A DNA stretch of 64,000 nucleotides from Antarcticimicrobium luteum (lineage in GTDB: Bacteria > Pseudomonadota > Alphaproteobacteria > Rhodobacterales > Rhodobacteraceae), in NCBI RefSeq assembly GCF_004358185.1, contig NZ_SMUV01000067.1:1-64000 (forward strand), read 5' to 3'. Shown here piece by piece: positions 17,548-25,863 of the stretch. Numbering within the stretch: position 1 is the first letter of the stretch; each line of letters opens with the position of its first letter. The notes beneath the pieces are model-generated. The model was not told the DNA's origin, searched no databases, and saw only the letters and a program-made list of their open reading frames with translations. The translations under genes were made by a program, and so were the position numbers.

Positions 17548-19040
17548 GTACGCTTGAAGTCGGGATCGCATCCTTTCCCGCCCTGATGGTCCTGATCTTT
17601 TTGCGGGTGCCGATCGGGCTGGCCATGTTCGTCGTCGGACTGGTCGGGCTGGTCATCGTCGGCGGCGATACCACGATCGCCTTTGCGCGGCTGAAAAGCG
17701 AAACCTACACAACCTTTTCCAGCTATTCGCTGACCATCGTGCCGATGTTCCTGCTGATGGGGCATTTCGCGACCCTGGGCGGCATGTCGAACGCGCTGTT
17801 CAAGGCTGCCGAGGGCTGGCTGGGCCACCGCAAGGGCGGCGTCGCCATGGCCGCGATCGGCGCCTGCGCCGGGTTCGGCGCGATCTGCGGCTCGTCGCTG
17901 GCCACCGCCGCCACCATGGGCCGCGTGGCGTTGCCCGAGCTGAAGCAATACGGTTATGCCGGCGGGTTTTCGACCGCGACGCTGGCCGCGGGCGGCACGC
18001 TGGGCATCCTGATCCCGCCCTCGGTGGTGCTGGTGATCTATGCCATCCTGACCGAACAGAACATCGCCAAACTGTTCCTGGCGGCCTTCATTCCGGGCCT
18101 GATGGCGGCACTTGGCTATGTGCTCGCCATCTCGATCTATGTGCGGCTGTTCCCGGAGTCGGCCGGCACCCGGCCGCGGGTTCCATATGCCGAGCGGTTC
18201 GCCGCCCTGTTCAAGGTCTGGCCGGTGCTGCTGGTCTTCGGGATGGTTGTCGGTGGCATCTATCTGGGCTGGTTCACGCCGACCGAGGGCGCCGCAGTCG
18301 GCGCCGCCGGTACCGGTCTGATCGCCTTTCTCAATGGCGGGCTGACGCGGGTATCGCTGATCGACAGTTTCCATGTCACCGCCCGATCGACCGCGATGAT
18401 CTTTTTCATCGTGCTGGGCGCGGGGTTCTACAATGGGTTCCTGGCATTGACCCAGGTGCCGCAGGAGCTGTCCAATTATGTCGTCAGCCAGGGCTTCAGC
18501 CCCTGGGTGGTGCTGGGGCTGATCCTGGTCTTCTACCTGGTGTTCGGGTGCCTGATGGACAGCCTGTCGATGATCCTTCTGACCATCCCGATTTTCTATC
18601 CGGTGATCAGCGCGATGGATTTCGGCCTGATCCACCTGGCCGACCTTCAGGCGGATGCGGCGATGGAGGTGCTGCGCAACGGCGTGCCCGAGGGTATGGC
18701 CTCGGACATGCTGGCGCAGATCAAATCCGCGATCGCCAGCGGTGCCGAACTGACCCGCGAGCAGATGAAGGCGCTGGACATCCGCGTGACCCGGGGCATG
18801 GCCAACCGGATCGAGACCGAGCATGTGGCGATCTGGTTCGGCATCCTGGTGCTGATCGTGGTCGAGGTCGGCCTGATCACGCCGCCGGTGGGGATGAACC
18901 TGTTCATCATCAACGCGATGGACCGCAAGACGCGGATGGTCGACACCTACAAGGCGGTGATGTTCTTCGTCGGCTCTGACCTGATCCGTGTGGTCATTCT
19001 GGTGGCCTTCCCGGCGATCACGCTGTTCCTGCTCAGGTAG
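17544..19040 (+). CDS. dctM: TRAP transporter large permease DctM
   Basis: A 498-residue polytopic permease of the DctM family, with GASLATAATMGRVALPEL-like motif (GSSLATAATMGRVALPEL), GGTLGILIPPSVVLVIY, and GLITPPVGMNLFI near the C-terminus. It is the sodium-coupled transport subunit. An internal stretch of about 70 residues (ADLQADAAMEVLRN through TRGMANRIE) between transmembrane segments appears as an insertion relative to the usual 430-residue length. A strong terminator follows 26 bases downstream. Confidence 0.92.
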   Translation: MSTLEVGIASFPALMVLIFLRVPIGLAMFVVGLVGLVIVGGDTTIAFARLKSETYTTFSSYSLTIVPMFLLMGHFATLGGMSNALFKAAEGWLGHRKGGVAMAAIGACAGFGAICGSSLATAATMGRVALPELKQYGYAGGFSTATLAAGGTLGILIPPSVVLVIYAILTEQNIAKLFLAAFIPGLMAALGYVLAISIYVRLFPESAGTRPRVPYAERFAALFKVWPVLLVFGMVVGGIYLGWFTPTEGAAVGAAGTGLIAFLNGGLTRVSLIDSFHVTARSTAMIFFIVLGAGFYNGFLALTQVPQELSNYVVSQGFSPWVVLGLILVFYLVFGCLMDSLSMILLTIPIFYPVISAMDFGLIHLADLQADAAMEVLRNGVPEGMASDMLAQIKSAIASGAELTREQMKALDIRVTRGMANRIETEHVAIWFGILVLIVVEVGLITPPVGMNLFIINAMDRKTRMVDTYKAVMFFVGSDLIRVVILVAFPAITLFLLR

Positions 19041-19066
19041 GCGCGGCGACAGTCTGATACGTTCAG

Positions 19067-19100
19067 CCCGGTCCCCGGTTGGGGGCCGGGTTTTCTTTTC
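19067..19100 (+). terminator. Rho-independent terminator after dctM
   Basis: Ten-base stem CCCGGTCCCC (19067-19076) with GGGGGCCGGG (19081-19090), containing one G-T pair, loop GGTT, followed by TTTTCTTTTC. Separates the TRAP operon from the benzoate-CoA ligase unit. Confidence 0.87.
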
Positions 19101-19175
19101 TGGGCCGTCCATGGCCCGGAATGCGCACAGAGGACCTGCACGGGCAAGACCCGCCGGGGCGGCCCCCGCGCGGCA

Positions 19176-19236
19176 GATAGTGCAAAATAATGCCAATTTC
19201 TTTGGCACTATCTTGCATATAAGTGCGGAAAATGCA
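19176..19236 (+). promoter_or_regulatory. Probable BoxR operator before the benzoate-CoA ligase gene
   Basis: Inverted arms GATAGTGC (19176-19183) and GCACTATC (19205-19212) lie within a run of TGCA-type elements at about ten-base spacing: TGCA at 19181, TGCC at 19191, TGCA at 19214, TGCG at 19224, TGCA at 19233. BzdR, the BoxR relative in Azoarcus, recognises repeated TGCA. The 17 bases 19177-19193 recur exactly upstream of boxC. Confidence 0.65.
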
Positions 19237-19317
19237 TGATACAGACAGCGAGTCCCGGCGCGGCGAGGAGGAATGTCGCCGCCGCCGGGGCAGGCAATCA
19301 GTGAGGGAGGAGACCCC

Positions 19318-20856
19318 ATGCACGCATCGGGCAACGCGGCGATCTATTTCGTCGACCGTCATATCGGCGAGGGCCGTGGCGACAAACTCGCCTTTCGCGA
19401 GGCGGACGGCGCGAAACGCAGCCTGACCTATGGCCAGCTGGCCGAAGAGACCGCGCGCTTTGCCGGCGCGCTGGACCGCCACGGCGTCCGGCGCGAGGAG
19501 CGCGTGGCGATGATCGTGCGCGACCAGATCGAATTCCCGGTGGTGTTCTGGGGGTCGCTCAAGGCCGGCGCTATCCCGGTGCCGCTGAACACGCTGCTGT
19601 CCACCGATATCTACGAAGGAATCCTGAGCGATAGCCGCGCCTCGATCCTGGTGGTCTCGGAGGAGCTGTGGGATGTGGTCGCCCCCGCGATCTCGGACAA
19701 CCGCTATCTGCGGGCGGTGCTGGTGATCGGCGACGCCCCCGAGGGCACCGAAAGCTATGCCGCCTTTACCGAGGGCGCCGAGCCGGTCCAGACCGTTGAG
19801 GCGCATGAGGACGAACTGGCCTTCTGGCTCTATTCCTCGGGCTCCACCGGCCTGCCCAAGGGGGTGCGCCATGTCCATGCCAGCCTCAAGGCCACCGCCG
19901 ACACCTTCGGCGCGCAGGTTCTGGGTATCCGCGAGGAGGATACCGTCTATTCCGTGGCCAAGCTGTTCTTTGCCTATGGGCTGGGCAACGGCATGTCCTT
20001 TCCGATGTCGGTCGGCGCCACCACCGTTCTGTTCGGCGGTCGCCCGACGCCCGACGCGGTGTTCGACATCATGAAGACCGAACGCCCGACGATCTTTTGC
20101 GGGGTGCCGACGCTCTATGCCGCGGTGGTCGCCGCGCAGGAGGCCGCAGGCGGCAAGCCGGAGCATTCGATCCGCGTCTGCACCTCGGCCGGAGAGGCGC
20201 TGCCGCGCGAGATCGGCGAACGCTGGGAGCGGCTGTGGGGGGCCGAGATCATTGACGGCGTCGGCTCGACCGAGATGCTGCACATCTTCCTGTCCAATCG
20301 CCCCGGTGACATCGTCTATGGCACCTCGGGGGTCGCGGTGCCGGGTTACGAGGTGCGGCTGGTCGACGAGCACGACGAGGATGTGCCCGAGGGCGAGGTC
20401 GGCGAGCTTCTGGTGCGCGGGCCGTCCTCGGCCGACGGCTACTGGAACCGGCGGAACAAGTCGCAATCGACCTTTGCCGGCCACTGGACCCGGACCGGCG
20501 ACAAATACGAACGCTCGGACGGGGGGCGCTATGTCTACTGCGGGCGTACCGACGACATGTTCAAGGTGTCCGGTATCTGGGTCTCGCCCTTCGAGGTGGA
20601 GCAGGCACTGGTCGAACATCCCGCTGTGCTGGAGGCCGCCGTCGTGGCGCGCGCCGATGAAAAGGGGCTGGACAAGCCGGCCGCCTATATCGTGCTGAAA
20701 GACGGCGCCGATCCTGCCGTGGCGGCCGAGCTGAAGGATCTGGTCAAGGAAAAGATCGGCATGTGGAAATACCCGCGCTGGATCGAGGTGGTGGAGGAGC
20801 TGCCCAAGACCGCGACAGGCAAGATCCAGCGGTTCAAGCTGAGGGGATCGGCGTAA
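19318..20856 (+). CDS. bclA: Benzoate-CoA ligase
   Basis: 512 residues, AMP-forming ligase converting benzoate, ATP and CoA to benzoyl-CoA, the first step of the box pathway. Motifs: YSSGSTGLPKGVRH (A3), STEMLHIFLSN, the hinge CGRTDDMFKVSGIWVSP and the catalytic Lys in KTATGKIQRFKLR. Length and the KLFFAYGLGNGMSFPMSVGA segment are typical of BadA/BclA-type benzoate ligases. ATG at 19318 has GGGAGGA six bases upstream; an earlier in-frame ATG (19273) lacks one. Probable BoxR sites lie 80-140 bases upstream. The stop overlaps the next start (TAATG). Confidence 0.92.
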   Translation: MHASGNAAIYFVDRHIGEGRGDKLAFREADGAKRSLTYGQLAEETARFAGALDRHGVRREERVAMIVRDQIEFPVVFWGSLKAGAIPVPLNTLLSTDIYEGILSDSRASILVVSEELWDVVAPAISDNRYLRAVLVIGDAPEGTESYAAFTEGAEPVQTVEAHEDELAFWLYSSGSTGLPKGVRHVHASLKATADTFGAQVLGIREEDTVYSVAKLFFAYGLGNGMSFPMSVGATTVLFGGRPTPDAVFDIMKTERPTIFCGVPTLYAAVVAAQEAAGGKPEHSIRVCTSAGEALPREIGERWERLWGAEIIDGVGSTEMLHIFLSNRPGDIVYGTSGVAVPGYEVRLVDEHDEDVPEGEVGELLVRGPSSADGYWNRRNKSQSTFAGHWTRTGDKYERSDGGRYVYCGRTDDMFKVSGIWVSPFEVEQALVEHPAVLEAAVVARADEKGLDKPAAYIVLKDGADPAVAAELKDLVKEKIGMWKYPRWIEVVEELPKTATGKIQRFKLRGSA

Positions 20857-21683
20857 TGGCGCATCTGGACTGGTCCGAAACGCCAAAGACTCCGCTGGTG
20901 GTGAACGGCGTGACGCTGGAATACAGATGCCACGGCCCGGCGCCGGACCAGGCGCCGACCATCGTCATGCTGCACGAGGGGCTGGGATGCGCCGCGCTGT
21001 GGCGCGAATTCCCGGCGAAGGTGGCGGCGCGCACCGGCATGGGTGTGCTGGTCTATTCCCGTCAGGGCTATGGCCAGTCGGACCCGGTCGACCTGCCGCG
21101 CCCGCTGGATTTCATGACCCGCGAGGCCGTCGAGGTGCTGCCGCATGTGCTGGACCGGGCGGGGATCTCCCGCTGCATCCTGTTCGGCCATTCCGACGGC
21201 GCAACCATCGCCGCGATCTATGGCGGCAGCGTCGAGGATTTCCGTGTGCGCGGGCTGATCCTGATGGCGCCGCATTTCTTTACCGAAGAGATGGGACTGG
21301 CCGAGATCGCCAAGGCGAAAGAGGTTTTCGAGACCACCGACATGCAACAGCGGATGGCGAAGTATCACCGCGATCCCGAGGGGGCCTTTCGCGGCTGGAA
21401 CGACGTCTGGCTCGATCCGGGCTTCAAGGCGTGGAACGTCGGCGAGGTGATCGACTATCTGCGCATTCCGGTGCTGGCGATCCAGGGCCGCGACGACCAG
21501 TACGGCACATTGGCCCAGATCGAGGAGATCGAGACGCGCTCCTATGCGCCGGTCGACACCGTGATCCTCGAAGATTGTAAGCATGCCCCGCACCTGGAGC
21601 AGCCGGAGCTGACGCTTGACGCCGTGGCGGAGTTTGCCGCCCGGCTGGAGCGGATCGAGGCGGCCGAGGTGGTGCCGGCCTGA
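20856..21683 (+). CDS. Alpha/beta hydrolase of the box operon
   Basis: 275 residues with the alpha/beta hydrolase core: oxyanion-hole region MLHEGLGCAALW, nucleophile elbow GHSDGA, acid in QGRDDQYG and catalytic His in CKHAPHLEQP. It starts on the last base of the benzoate-CoA ligase stop codon, so translation is coupled. Similar hydrolases in other box clusters are thought to act as lactonases or on ring-cleavage side products; esterase or thioesterase activity is equally possible. Not a dienelactone hydrolase (no Cys nucleophile). Confidence 0.82.
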   Translation: MAHLDWSETPKTPLVVNGVTLEYRCHGPAPDQAPTIVMLHEGLGCAALWREFPAKVAARTGMGVLVYSRQGYGQSDPVDLPRPLDFMTREAVEVLPHVLDRAGISRCILFGHSDGATIAAIYGGSVEDFRVRGLILMAPHFFTEEMGLAEIAKAKEVFETTDMQQRMAKYHRDPEGAFRGWNDVWLDPGFKAWNVGEVIDYLRIPVLAIQGRDDQYGTLAQIEEIETRSYAPVDTVILEDCKHAPHLEQPELTLDAVAEFAARLERIEAAEVVPA

Positions 21684-21688
21684 GCCCG

Positions 21689-22144
21689 GTGGATTTCCCG
21701 GCCCCTCCGCACGCCTATGTGCCGGGTCAGACCCCCCGGCACCCGGAAGGCCTCTTTGACCGCCTGAGAAACACGGCGCGGCCGGGCATGACGCCTGCCG
21801 CGCTTGCCGCGTCGGATGCCTGGGGCGCCGGGTGGCAATATCTGCAACAGGGCTATTTCTGGGAGGCGCATGAGTTGTTCGAGCCGGTCTGGATCGCCCT
21901 GCCGCCCAATTCGCGCCAACGCGCCTTTGTTCAGGGTGCGATCCAGATCGCCAACGCCGCGCTGAAGGCCAGGATGGGCCGGCCGCGCGCGGTGCTGCGG
22001 CTTTGCGATATCGCGCGGGGCCACCTTGAGGCGGCGGGCCGGACCGGGGCCCGGGCGATGGGGGCCGACCCGGATACATTGCCGGAACGGGCCGAGCGGC
22101 TGCGGGCGGCGGCGAATCTGTCCCCCGGCGGAGATGCAGAATAG
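21689..22144 (+). CDS. DUF309 family protein
   Basis: 151 residues with the DUF309 signature GYFWEAHELFEPVW (H-E-x2-E pattern) and the helix RAFVQGAIQIANAALK. The family is small, helical and of unknown function; the conserved His/Glu residues have suggested metal binding. GTG start five bases after the hydrolase stop, no clear ribosome site, so translation likely depends on coupling. Its stop codon (22142-22144) lies inside the probable BoxR operator of boxC. Position between bclA and boxC suggests a role in the pathway, unproven. Confidence 0.8.
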   Translation: MDFPAPPHAYVPGQTPRHPEGLFDRLRNTARPGMTPAALAASDAWGAGWQYLQQGYFWEAHELFEPVWIALPPNSRQRAFVQGAIQIANAALKARMGRPRAVLRLCDIARGHLEAAGRTGARAMGADPDTLPERAERLRAAANLSPGGDAE

Positions 22145-22244
22145 TGCAAAATAATGCACATACGTGGATTGCGATGTGCAGAAAAATGCAAGCAAATATC
22201 TAAATCATTGAAAATCAACAAAACATGATGCGCACTATTATGCA
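22135..22244 (+). promoter_or_regulatory. Probable BoxR operator region before boxC
   Basis: TGCA occurs at 22135, 22145 and 22155, exactly ten bases apart, again at 22177 and 22187, and at 22241 after TGCG at 22229; another lies at 22281. Bases 22141-22157 equal the 17-base element before the ligase gene, and GCACTAT (22232-22238) followed by TGCATATA matches that operator's second arm. The stretch is much more AT-rich than its surroundings, as expected for a promoter. Confidence 0.65.
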
Positions 22245-22313
22245 TATACCTGTTTACCTGCGGCGGGGAATGTCATAAAGTGCATCCAAGACACGACCTT
22301 TCAGGAGCGCGAC

Positions 22314-23972
22314 ATGGCCAAAGTGATCGACTTTCAGACCGACCCCTCGAAGTACCGTCACTGGCGGGTCGAATACGATGGGGACATCGCCAATCTCTAC
22401 ATGGATGTGGACGAGAATGGCGGTCTCTTCGACGGCTATCAGCTCAAGCTGAATTCCTATGACCTCGGCGTCGATATCGAGCTGGCCGACGTGGTTCAGC
22501 GGATGCGTTTCGAGCACCCCGAGGTGAAGGTGGTGGTGATGCGGTCGGGCAAGGACAAGGTGTTCTGCGCCGGCGCCAATATCCGGATGCTGGGCGGGGC
22601 CGCCCATGCCCACAAGGTGAATTTCTGCAAATTCACCAACGAGACGCGCAATACCTTCGAGGCCGCCGAAGAGGATTCGGGCCAAAAGTACATCGCGGCC
22701 GTCAAGGGCGCCTGCGCCGGCGGCGGCTATGAGCTGGCGCTCGCCTGCAACTATATCATGCTGACCAACGACAGCACCTCCTCGGTGGCGCTGCCCGAGG
22801 TGCCGCTGCTGGCGGTGCTGCCGGGCACCGGCGGGCTGACCCGCGTCACCGACAAGCGCAAGGTGCGCCGCGATCTGGCCGATGTGTTCTGTTCGGTCGA
22901 AGAGGGGGTCAAGGGCCAGCGCGCCGTCGATTGGCGCCTGGTGGACGAGGTGGTGCCGAATTCGAAGTTCGACGAGGTGGTGCAGGAGCGTGCCCGCGAT
23001 TTCGCCGCCAAGTCCGGCAAGGCCGCCGGTCTGGCCGGCATCGCGCTGAAGCCGCTGGAGCGCGCCATCGGCGAGGACAGCGTGACCTATTCGCTGGTCG
23101 AGGTCGCCATCGACCGCGCCGGGCGCAAGGCCACCATCACCCTGTCGGGCCCGGATGCCGATGCGCCCGCCTCCATGGACGAGGTGCAGGCCCAGGGCAG
23201 CGATGGCTACATGCTGCGGCTTGCGCGCGAGCTGGACGACGCGATCCTGCATCTGCGCCTGAACGAGCGCGAGGTCGGCCTGCTGGTCTTCCGCACCCAG
23301 GGCGACCCGGAAAAGCTGATCGCGCATGAAAAGCTGCTGATCGACAATGCCGATCACTGGTTGGCCAACGAGATCCTGAAATACTGGAAACGGGTGCTGA
23401 AGCGGGTCGATCTGACCTCCCGCTCGATGGCGGCGATGGTCGAGCATGGCAGCTGCTTTGCCGGGGTTCTGGCCGAACTGCTGTGGTCCTGCGACCGTGG
23501 CTACATGATGCTGGACGCCTTCGAGGGCGACAATCGCCCGATGGCCACCGTGACCCTGACCGAGGGCAATTTCGGCCTATATCCGATGAGCAACGATCTG
23601 ACCCGGCTGCAGACCCGCTTTCTCGGCACACCCGAGACCGTCGATGCGCTGAAGGCCCGGATCGGCGAGCCGATGGACGCCGACGAGGCCGACAAGGCCG
23701 GGCTGATCACCTATGCCTTCGACGATATCGACTGGGAGGACGAGGTGCGTATCTTCCTCGAGGAGCGCGCCAGCTTCAGCCCCGACGCGATGACCGGGAT
23801 GGAGGCCAACCTGCGCTTTGCCGGGCCCGAGACAATGGAAACCCGCATCTTCGGTCGTCTGACCGCCTGGCAGAACTGGATCTTCCAGCGGCCCAACGCG
23901 GTGGGCAAGGATGGTGCGCTGCAACGGTATGGCACCGGGGTCCGGGGCGATTACAACATGGAACGGGTCTGA
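22314..23972 (+). CDS. boxC: 2,3-epoxybenzoyl-CoA dihydrolase BoxC
   Basis: 552 residues, a double-length crotonase-superfamily enzyme that opens the ring of 2,3-epoxybenzoyl-CoA, giving 3,4-dehydroadipyl-CoA semialdehyde and formate. The N-terminal half has the oxyanion-hole motif FCAGANIRML and the second loop KGACAGGGYELALACNYI with ALPEVPLLAVLPGTGGLTR; the C-terminal half (from about residue 290) has a degenerate second domain. Family length is about 550. A ribosome site AGGAG lies eight bases before the ATG. A GC-rich stem-loop separates it from boxB. Confidence 0.95.
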   Translation: MAKVIDFQTDPSKYRHWRVEYDGDIANLYMDVDENGGLFDGYQLKLNSYDLGVDIELADVVQRMRFEHPEVKVVVMRSGKDKVFCAGANIRMLGGAAHAHKVNFCKFTNETRNTFEAAEEDSGQKYIAAVKGACAGGGYELALACNYIMLTNDSTSSVALPEVPLLAVLPGTGGLTRVTDKRKVRRDLADVFCSVEEGVKGQRAVDWRLVDEVVPNSKFDEVVQERARDFAAKSGKAAGLAGIALKPLERAIGEDSVTYSLVEVAIDRAGRKATITLSGPDADAPASMDEVQAQGSDGYMLRLARELDDAILHLRLNEREVGLLVFRTQGDPEKLIAHEKLLIDNADHWLANEILKYWKRVLKRVDLTSRSMAAMVEHGSCFAGVLAELLWSCDRGYMMLDAFEGDNRPMATVTLTEGNFGLYPMSNDLTRLQTRFLGTPETVDALKARIGEPMDADEADKAGLITYAFDDIDWEDEVRIFLEERASFSPDAMTGMEANLRFAGPETMETRIFGRLTAWQNWIFQRPNAVGKDGALQRYGTGVRGDYNMERV

Positions 23973-23982
23973 CCGACCAGCG

Positions 23983-24003
23983 GGGCGCGCCAGTGGCGCG
24001 CCC
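23983..24003 (+). other. Stable stem-loop between boxC and boxB
   Basis: GGGCGCGCC (23983-23991) pairs perfectly with GGCGCGCCC (23995-24003) across a three-base loop. No T-run follows, so it is not a typical terminator. It lies 10 bases after the boxC stop and about 55 before boxB and may act on mRNA processing or stability. Confidence 0.6.
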
Positions 24004-24058
24004 TTAGACATGGCGCCGCGGCATCCCGCGCGGGGCAAATTTTCAAGGGAGTGGACGA

Positions 24059-25510
24059 ATGCTCGATCTGATCAATGTCAGCTATGACACGCAAATCCCC
24101 AACAATGTCGGGCTCAGCTCGGACAAGCGGGTTCTGAAGGCGCTGGAGAAATGGCACCCCGGCTACATCAACTGGTGGTCCGACCTGATCCCGCAGAACT
24201 TCCAGCAGTCGCTGGTCTATCTGCGCACCGCCGTTTCGGTCGATCCGAAAGGCTGGGCGAAATTCGACTATGTGAAGATGCCCGAATACCGCTGGGGCGT
24301 TCTGCTGGCCCCCCAGGTTGAAAACCGCACCATCCCCTGCGGCGAGCATTTGGGCGAGCCGGCCTGGCAGGAAGTGCCGGGCGAATACCGCAACCTGCTC
24401 AAGCGCCTGATCGTGATCCAGGGCGATACCGAGCCGGCATCGGTGGAGCAGCAACGCTTTCTCGGGCTGACCGCGCCGTCGCTTTACGACATGCGCAACC
24501 TGTTCCAGGTCAACGTGGAAGAGGGCCGTCACCTCTGGGCCATGGTCTATCTGCTGCACAAATACTTCGGCCGCGACGGGCGCGAAGAGGCGGACGATCT
24601 GCTGCTGCGGTCGTCCGGTTCGGAAGAGGCGCCGCGTATGCTGGGCGCCTTCAACGAGGAAACGCCGGACTGGCTGTCGTTCTTCATGTTCACCTATTTC
24701 ACCGACCGTGACGGCAAGATGCAGCTGGAAAGCCTGGCGCAATCCGGCTTCGATCCGCTATCGCGCACCTGCCGCTTCATGCTGACCGAAGAGGCGCACC
24801 ACATGTTCGTGGGCGAAACCGGCGTCGGCCGCACCATCCAGAAGACCTGCGAGGTGATGAAGGCGAACGGGATCGACGATCCCTATGACATCGACAAGAT
24901 CCGCTCGCTGGGCGTGATCGACCTGCCGACGATCCAGAAAAAGCTGAACCTGCACTACACGCTGTCGCTGGACCTCTTTGGCCAGGAGGTGTCGACCAAC
25001 GCTGCCAACGCCTTTAACGCGGGCATCAAGGGTCGGTACATGGAGCACCGGATCAAGGACGACCACAAGTTGACCGAGGACACCTACAAGGTTTGGGATC
25101 TGGTTGACGGCAATCTGGTGCAGCACGATGTCCCGGCGCTGACCGCGATCAACATGCGCCTGCGCGACGATTACAGCCGCGATGCCGCCGGCGGCGTGAC
25201 CCGCTGGAACAAGATCATCGAAAAGACCGGCGTCGAGTTCGAGATGAAGCTGCCGCACGAGGCGTTCAACCGCAAGATCGGCGTCTTTGCCGAAAAGCTG
25301 TTCGATCCCGAGGGCAAGCTGGTCTCCGGCGCCGAATACGATGATGGCATCAAGAACTGGCTGCCGACCCATGCGGACGGCGACTTCATCCAGTCGCTGA
25401 TGAAACCGGTCACCGAGCCGGGTAAATACGCCAGCTGGATCGCCCCGCCGAAGGTCGGTATCGACAACAAGCCGGGCGATTTCGAATACGTCAAGCTGCA
25501 CATGGCCTGA
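24059..25510 (+). CDS. boxB: Benzoyl-CoA 2,3-epoxidase oxygenase component BoxB
   Basis: 483 residues, a class I di-iron oxygenase that epoxidises benzoyl-CoA with electrons from BoxA. The metal-binding helices are visible: QVNVEEGRHLWAMVYLL (Glu, and E-x2-H pattern) and RFMLTEEAHHMFVGETG (second E-x2-H). Whole-length agreement with BoxB, including the N-terminal DLINVSYDTQIPNNVGL and C-terminal GDFEYVKLHMA, makes the call secure. A GGGAG site precedes the ATG. Stem-loops flank the gene on both sides. Confidence 0.96.
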   Translation: MLDLINVSYDTQIPNNVGLSSDKRVLKALEKWHPGYINWWSDLIPQNFQQSLVYLRTAVSVDPKGWAKFDYVKMPEYRWGVLLAPQVENRTIPCGEHLGEPAWQEVPGEYRNLLKRLIVIQGDTEPASVEQQRFLGLTAPSLYDMRNLFQVNVEEGRHLWAMVYLLHKYFGRDGREEADDLLLRSSGSEEAPRMLGAFNEETPDWLSFFMFTYFTDRDGKMQLESLAQSGFDPLSRTCRFMLTEEAHHMFVGETGVGRTIQKTCEVMKANGIDDPYDIDKIRSLGVIDLPTIQKKLNLHYTLSLDLFGQEVSTNAANAFNAGIKGRYMEHRIKDDHKLTEDTYKVWDLVDGNLVQHDVPALTAINMRLRDDYSRDAAGGVTRWNKIIEKTGVEFEMKLPHEAFNRKIGVFAEKLFDPEGKLVSGAEYDDGIKNWLPTHADGDFIQSLMKPVTEPGKYASWIAPPKVGIDNKPGDFEYVKLHMA

Positions 25511-25526
25511 CGCCGACGTCACAGGA

Positions 25527-25551
25527 CGGTCCGGGCCGCGCGCCCGGACCG
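25527..25551 (+). other. Stable stem-loop downstream of boxB
   Basis: CGGTCCGGGC (25527-25536) pairs with GCCCGGACCG (25542-25551), a perfect ten-base stem with a five-base loop and no following T-run. It lies 16 bases after the boxB stop and with the stem-loop before boxB brackets the gene. A processing or stability element is more likely than a terminator. Confidence 0.6.
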
Positions 25552-25686
25552 GTTCGCCGCTGACCGCCGCAACGGTTTTGCGGAGACAAACGAAGACATG
25601 CTAGGCTGAGAATCGGACGCCCTTTTCCGGGACCCGGTCGGTTTCCCCGGTTCGACACGCGACGCATGTAAGACGGAGCCTCTGCC

Positions 25687-25863
25687 ATGAACATCAGCAG
25701 GACCAAAGCCGAAACGCCCCGTTTGAATTCCCTGTCGGTCGAGATTTCTCAGCTGCACGGGCCTTGTGTCGGGTGCGAGGATTGCGTCGGCATGTGCATG
25801 GCGCTGATCGACGCCCTGGTTCTGCCGGACGTGATCCTGAGCAAGAAGCGCGAGAGCCAATGA
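25687..25863 (+). CDS. 58-residue protein with CX2CX2CX3C ferredoxin-like motif
   Basis: A small frame with four cysteines, Cys27, 30, 33 and 37, in GPCVGCEDCVGMCMAL. The spacing equals one [4Fe-4S]-binding half of a bacterial ferredoxin, except that Pro after the last Cys is replaced by Met. ATG with a GGAG site (CGGAGCC) about nine bases upstream. Its stop overlaps the boxA start in an ATGA junction, so it is translationally coupled to the iron-sulfur reductase. The coding case rests on this junction, the ribosome site and the motif. Possible roles: electron carrier between BoxA and BoxB, cluster-loading factor, or leader peptide. Function unknown. Confidence 0.72.
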   Translation: MNISRTKAETPRLNSLSVEISQLHGPCVGCEDCVGMCMALIDALVLPDVILSKKRESQ

